Assembly (NCBI RefSeq): GCF_023074835.1
Contig: NZ_JALLGW010000001.1
Span: 1,860,001 to 1,924,000 of the forward strand
Source of the DNA: Halomarina salina
GTDB lineage: Archaea > Halobacteriota > Halobacteria > Halobacteriales > Haloarculaceae
DNA length: 64,000 nucleotides
Direction: 5' to 3'
Numbering within the stretch: position 1 is the first letter of the stretch; the number at the start of each line of letters is the position of its first letter. This document shows, one piece after another, positions 60,247 through 64,000 of the stretch. The position numbers and the translations under genes were made by a program. The notes under the pieces are model-generated. The model had not been told where the DNA came from. It searched no databases and worked only from the letters and a program-made list of their open reading frames with translations.

Positions 60247-60341
60247 GCTCTGAGTGCAACGGGCGTCGGGTATGTGCGTTTCGTTCCCCGGAGGGAGGTC
60301 ACGACCCGAACACGTATGCCGGACGACACGAACGTGGGCGC

Positions 60342-60836
60342 ATGCGTACCCTCCACGCCCTGCTGGTCTGCTGTTGCCTGCTCGCTGGCTGTGTCTCGGG
60401 AGTCGGCTCTCCAGAGACAGCGCCGGTGGCCGAGACCGCGAACGGGTCGGTGTACACGGCCGATTCCGGTGGCTCCGTCTCCGCGTCGGCGTCCTTCGAG
60501 GCCGTCCGCGAGCTCAGAGTCGCTCCCGCGAACGTCTCGGCCTGGCCCGGCGACCACGACGCCGTCACGGTCGAGTCGTCGTCGTTCTCGCCCCGGCAGT
60601 CCGCACAGGTCGACACGCTGCCGCCGTACCACCTCTGGGACGCCCCGACCGACGTGGACGCGACGTTCCGGTTCGACATCTCCGAGTCGGCCGCTCCGGG
60701 CGACTACCGGTTCACGGTCACGGCGTGGGACGACGGGAACCACAGCCACGAGAGCGGGACGACCGAGACGGTCGTGATACGCGTCACGGAGGACGAGAGC
60801 CCCCGAGAAATGGGCGCTACGGCTACAGTTCGGTAG
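60342..60836 (+). CDS. secreted lipoprotein, unknown function
   Basis: A 164-residue predicted lipoprotein. Signal MRTLHALLVCCCLLAGCVSG has lipobox LAGC; the mature part is a beta-sandwich-like domain with VRELRVAPANVSAWPGDHD and FRFDISESAAPGDYRFTVTA. The fold resembles small extracellular Ig-like or alpha-galactosidase-NPCBM-like domains, but the family is not fixed. Its 3' end overlaps the convergent phosphorylase gene by 14 nt. Confidence 0.65.
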   Translation: MRTLHALLVCCCLLAGCVSGVGSPETAPVAETANGSVYTADSGGSVSASASFEAVRELRVAPANVSAWPGDHDAVTVESSSFSPRQSAQVDTLPPYHLWDAPTDVDATFRFDISESAAPGDYRFTVTAWDDGNHSHESGTTETVVIRVTEDESPREMGATATVR

Positions 60837-61548
60837 TCGCCGTCAGCGCGATGTCGATGGCGCGTTCGACGTTGTTCTTCGCCTTCTCGGGCAGCTCTTC
60901 GCCCTCCGTCTCGCCCTTCTGGGTCCCTTCGACGAGGTTACCGTCGACGGTGCAGATGGCACCCGCACGGAGGCCCTTCCGCCGGGCGAGGGTGAACACG
61001 GTCGCCGCCTCCATCTCGACGGAGAGGATGCCCGCGTCCTCCCAGTCGGTCACGTACTCGTCGGTCTCGGCGTAGAACGCGTCGTCGGAGGCGATTGGGC
61101 CGACGTGGACCTCCTCGTCGTTGTTCTCGGCGGATTCGACCAGCGACGTGAGGACGTCGTAGTCCGGGACGGCGGGGTACTCGACGGACTCGTAGCGCTT
61201 GCTCGTCCCCTCGTTCTTCGCCGCGCCCGTGGCGACGACCATGTCGCCGATCTCGATGTCCGACTGGAGCGCCCCGGTCGTCCCGACGCGGATGAACGTC
61301 TCCACGCCCACGCGCGATAGTTCTTCGACCGCGATGCCCGCGGAGGGACAGCCGATGCCGGTCGAGCAGATGGTCAGTTCGCGCCCCTCGAACTCGGCGT
61401 TGACGAGTTTGTACTCGCGGTTCTCGGCGACGGTCTCGACGTTCTCGCAGTGGCCGGCGATGCGGTCGACGCGACCCGGGTCGCCGGGGATGAGTGCGAT
61501 ATCGTTCACGTCGCCCTCCTCGGCGAGGATGTGGGGCTGTTTGGCCAT
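60823..61548 (-). CDS. udp: nucleoside phosphorylase (uridine phosphorylase-type)
   Basis: A 241-residue nucleoside phosphorylase-I family enzyme that splits nucleosides with phosphate to base and ribose 1-phosphate. The N-terminal IALIPGDPGRVDRIA is the phosphate-binding start. FIRVGTTGALQSDIEIGDMVVATGA and GILSVEMEAATVFTLARRKG hold the substrate site with the Met-Glu pair of uridine phosphorylases. In haloarchaea this enzyme feeds nucleoside degradation; deoC lies further downstream in the window. Which nucleoside it prefers is not certain. Confidence 0.85.
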   Translation of the reverse strand: MAKQPHILAEEGDVNDIALIPGDPGRVDRIAGHCENVETVAENREYKLVNAEFEGRELTICSTGIGCPSAGIAVEELSRVGVETFIRVGTTGALQSDIEIGDMVVATGAAKNEGTSKRYESVEYPAVPDYDVLTSLVESAENNDEEVHVGPIASDDAFYAETDEYVTDWEDAGILSVEMEAATVFTLARRKGLRAGAICTVDGNLVEGTQKGETEGEELPEKAKNNVERAIDIALTATTEL

Positions 61549-61599
61549 GTCCGGGACTCTCCGGCGGGGCTGAAAAGTACGACGGCTTCCCGTAGCGAC

Positions 61600-62253
61600 T
61601 CAGTCGAACGACTCCCGGAGCCGTCTGAGTTCCGTGGGCGAGTCGACACAGACCGTCGCTCGGTCGTCCTCGTCGCCGACGAGCACCACGTCGAACCCGA
61701 GTTCGAGCGCCGGTTCGAGGTCGCCTTCCACGCTGTCGCCGACGACGACGTACCGGTCGGCGGGGAGCGTCTCTGCCGCGAGTCGGAGCAGCGCCGGGTC
61801 CGGTTTGAACGCTCGCGTCTCGACGGGTGAGACGAGCAGGTCGACGCTCGACGACAGGCCCGCGTGGTCGAGTTTCCGGCGCTGGACCGGGCCGTGACCG
61901 CCGGTCACGACGCCGACCGGGTGGCGCTCGGCGAGCGTCGCTAGCGTCTCGCGAACACCGTCGGGGACGGACATCGCGGCTATCTCCGCCCGGAGGAGGT
62001 GGGCGGTGAGTCGCTCCGGGTCGACCGAGAGGTCGTGCGTCGCGACGACGTCGCGCATCGCCGCGAGGAACGGGTCGGGGTGGAACGACGCGGAGCGCTC
62101 GCGAATCGCCTCGCCGAACGTCGCCAGCAGGTCGTCGCTCGCGGCGAGTCCGTAGTCGGCACAGACGCCGTGGAAGATGCCCGCCGGTTTCGGGTCGTAG
62201 GTGACGAGGGTCTCGTCGAGGTCGAACAGGTACCCTCGGTCGGTGGGGGTCAC
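61600..62253 (-). CDS. HAD-superfamily hydrolase
   Basis: A 217-residue phosphatase of the HAD superfamily. Motif I is FDLDETLVTYD with nucleophile Asp11 and Asp13. Motif II (Thr/Ser) is in VGVVTGGHGPVQR. Motif III/IV is FKPDPALLRLA followed by VVVGDSVEGDLEPA with the acidic pair. The cap is helical between motifs I and II (about residues 25-90). The substrate is unknown. The GTG at 62253 gives the ordinary start; upstream residues are non-coding in style. Confidence 0.85.
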   Translation of the reverse strand: MTPTDRGYLFDLDETLVTYDPKPAGIFHGVCADYGLAASDDLLATFGEAIRERSASFHPDPFLAAMRDVVATHDLSVDPERLTAHLLRAEIAAMSVPDGVRETLATLAERHPVGVVTGGHGPVQRRKLDHAGLSSSVDLLVSPVETRAFKPDPALLRLAAETLPADRYVVVGDSVEGDLEPALELGFDVVLVGDEDDRATVCVDSPTELRRLRESFD

Positions 62254-62407
62254 TGCAGGTGCGCCGTCGCGTTCTCGTGGTACTCCTCTGTTCGCGTCGA
62301 ACTGCCGTCTCCGCTCGGTGTTCGCGTCATCCCCGATGCTCGAACGGTGGTTCGCCGTCGGTGGTGATAACGATACGCCCACGGAACGCAGGTGGTACAA
62401 GTTCGAC

Positions 62408-62908
62408 TCAGGCCAGCAGGAGCGAGAACAGCGGGACGAACGCCCAGAGCGAGAGGACGTAGACGGCGACGGAGAGCGCCCACGACCGACGGACCGTCGG
62501 GGCGACGGCGCGCTTCCCGCCGCCGAACCGGGGCAGGACGTACAGCGCGAAGAAGCCGTAGAGGAAGAGGCCGGTCACGAGGCCAGCGAGGAGGTGTGGC
62601 ACGAGCGGAATCTCGGCGAACGTGGCGACCGGCGGGAGGAGTGTATCGAGTAGCAGGGCGACGACCGCGTAGACGACGCCAGCGAGGATGCCCGCGGTGT
62701 AGTGGACCGCCCGCGCCTGTCGCCCCTGTAGCGTCGCGGGCGGTCTGTCGTAGAGGACGCCCGCGGCGACGAGCGACGGCGTCGTTCCCTCCTCCAGTCG
62801 GCTCATCGGGAGGTCCATGACCAGCGCCGCGAAGAACCCCCCGAGCATCGCGACGGGAATCCAGCGCGTGACCGCGACGACCAGCGGAAGTGTCGCCACA
62901 CCCGTCAT
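62408..62908 (-). CDS. four-helix membrane protein, partner of DUF63 gene
   Basis: A 166-residue membrane protein. Helices are at about residues 15-35, 66-88, 95-118 and 135-160. A loop with LYDRPPATLQGRQARAVHY separates the first two. Its ATG overlaps the stop of the DUF63 gene (ATGA), so both come from one transcript. No family is recognised with confidence. Confidence 0.7.
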   Translation of the reverse strand: MTGVATLPLVVAVTRWIPVAMLGGFFAALVMDLPMSRLEEGTTPSLVAAGVLYDRPPATLQGRQARAVHYTAGILAGVVYAVVALLLDTLLPPVATFAEIPLVPHLLAGLVTGLFLYGFFALYVLPRFGGGKRAVAPTVRRSWALSVAVYVLSLWAFVPLFSLLLA

Positions 62909-63840
62909 CGGAGGAACGAGAGGCCGCCGTCGAGCACGAACGGGTGAGTGGCGACGAGCGGCCGGACGGCCGCGGCCAGCGGTTCGAAGGTGACGACGAG
63001 CGATTCGGCGGCGGGCTGGGTCGGCGAGATGCTGAAGAGGATGATGTTGTGCGCGCCGGGGCCGAGACCGACCGCGGCGATGGCCGCCAGCAGCAGGTAG
63101 CCCTCGGTCGGTTCGTCCTCGACGTATCCGGCGATGAGCGCGATGACGACCAGCGCGAGCGTTATCTTGAGCAGGACGAACAGCCACGCGGTGCCGAGCA
63201 GCGGTTCGGTCGGGAGGCCCTCGCCCAGCGAGATGACGACCGCCGACAGCGGCGTCTGCTCGCCGAACCCGAGCTGGTCGACGCCGACGGCCGTCGAGAT
63301 GCCGTCGAGAGTGTGGGCGAACACGACGAGCAAGCCAGCCAGGCCGGTGGTCCGTTGGGCATCCTTCGCGACCTGGCCGAGCAGCACCCACGCGACCATC
63401 GTCAGGACGACGGCGACGACGAGGCCGAGCCCCGGCCAGAGGAGGTGGAGTTCGGTCGTCGTGAGGCCGACGACCAGCGCGATGCCGACGACGGCCAGCA
63501 GCAGGCCACTGCCGAGGACGGCGATGACCATCGTGGCGAGTTCGGGACCACTGGCGAGCGACGACAGCCCCCAGACGAACCCGAGCAGTCCGAAGACGGT
63601 CAGGTAGACGATGGGCGAACTGAAGAACGGTGCCACGACGTCCGGAATCACGTCGACCTGGTACAGCGCGTAGAGACCGGCCCCGACGACCATCCACGGC
63701 GTGAGCGCGAGCACCGTCCCCTCGCGGACGACCGGGCGCGCGAGCGCGAGCGCCAGAACGGCGACCGCCACCAACCCGGCGACGACGACGAGATACTGGA
63801 CGTCGGGCAGTGCGAATCCCGACGGCAGGAGCTGGAACAT
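62905..63840 (-). CDS. DUF63 family membrane protein
   Basis: A 311-residue protein of the DUF63 family, archaeal membrane proteins of unknown role. About eight helices fill the sequence. Conserved segments are VGAGLYALYQVD near residues 52-63 and FAHTLDGISTAVGVD near 174-188; the latter includes the family's characteristic Asp. It is the first gene of a pair with the four-helix protein (overlap ATGA). It is divergent from deoC. Confidence 0.85.
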   Translation of the reverse strand: MFQLLPSGFALPDVQYLVVVAGLVAVAVLALALARPVVREGTVLALTPWMVVGAGLYALYQVDVIPDVVAPFFSSPIVYLTVFGLLGFVWGLSSLASGPELATMVIAVLGSGLLLAVVGIALVVGLTTTELHLLWPGLGLVVAVVLTMVAWVLLGQVAKDAQRTTGLAGLLVVFAHTLDGISTAVGVDQLGFGEQTPLSAVVISLGEGLPTEPLLGTAWLFVLLKITLALVVIALIAGYVEDEPTEGYLLLAAIAAVGLGPGAHNIILFSISPTQPAAESLVVTFEPLAAAVRPLVATHPFVLDGGLSFLR

Positions 63841-63880
63841 ATCAACTACTGTGAGTACTACCCCGAAAGGTTTACTAATC

Positions 63881-63888
63881 GCTTTTGT
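63881..63888 (+). promoter_or_regulatory. TATA-like box for deoC
   Basis: TCGCTTTT lies 23-30 nt before the ATG at 63911. Confidence 0.4.
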
Positions 63889-63910
63889 GCGCCGAGTCGC
63901 ACGTGGGGGT

Positions 63911-64000
63911 ATGGACTACGAGGAGTTCGCCGCCAGCATCGACCACACGGTCCTCGGCCCGGAGACGACCCTCGACGACGTCCGGCGGGTCGTCGACGAT
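63911..64000 (+). CDS. deoC: deoxyribose-phosphate aldolase, 5' end only
   Basis: Only the first 30 codons are in the window. MDYEEFAASIDHTVLGPETT has the family's IDHTxLxPxTT signature at the start of the TIM barrel. The enzyme cleaves deoxyribose 5-phosphate to glyceraldehyde 3-phosphate and acetaldehyde. With the nucleoside phosphorylase at 60823 it suggests nucleoside breakdown is encoded in this neighbourhood. Confidence 0.85.
   Translation, partial: MDYEEFAASIDHTVLGPETTLDDVRRVVDD

Overview
The window is haloarchaeal (class Halobacteria) chromosome. The genes are GC-rich and acidic. Many start codons sit 22-33 nt after a TATA-like box with no Shine-Dalgarno, which is the leaderless arrangement. 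Recognisable markers include SAMP1, GatD, an archaeal Vms1-type protein, split GMP synthase subunit B beside CTP synthase, an amphi-Trp protein, and DUF63 and DUF5802 proteins. No rRNA, tRNA, CRISPR array, transposase or recombinase gene was seen. The genus cannot be fixed from the sequence alone.

Region 1 (1-1367) is ordinary backbone: a truncated EamA permease and a ribonuclease HI.

Region 2 (1368-8429) is the unusual part. It is a visibly lower-GC block in which eleven copies of one repeat punctuate ten short units. The full repeat is about 62 bp, and half copies lie at both ends. Each unit holds one or two small genes with their own promoters, in mixed orientation. The products are mostly membrane proteins or lipoproteins: DUF4396, a frameshifted DUF326 copper-binding protein, a TRIC-type cation channel, three lipoproteins and several unrecognised membrane proteins. 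The repeat contains an inverted pair of arms with covarying bases. The layout resembles an integrase-less gene-cassette array (a CALIN-like cluster or pdif-like modules), but the repeat does not match a standard attC or dif site. This is the best candidate here for an undescribed system.

Region 3 (8430-31000) is metabolic backbone: beta-RFAP synthase homologue, two glycosyltransferases, a decayed Rieske fragment, a succinate-semialdehyde-type dehydrogenase, DUF2182 with a coupled 36-residue leader ORF, an acetolactate-synthase-like TPP enzyme, an NDH-2-like oxidoreductase, a GH15 hydrolase divergent from a gnd-rpiA operon, MoaB with a nucleoside-sugar reductase, an aldo/keto reductase and an MBL hydrolase.

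Region 4 (31000-50650) carries pyrG-guaA-DUF7126 as an overlapping operon. It also holds an asparagine-synthase-like protein, PspA, thrS, a dgcN-dgcA-like D-glutamate pair, universal stress and Vms1 proteins, and two genes interrupted by in-frame stops (41544, 47926).

Region 5 (50650-64000) holds gatD and a GNAT enzyme, SAMP1 next to two TrkA-C-like membrane proteins and an RCK potassium channel, an HPP-Usp fusion, a nucleoside phosphorylase, a HAD phosphatase, DUF63, and the first codons of deoC.
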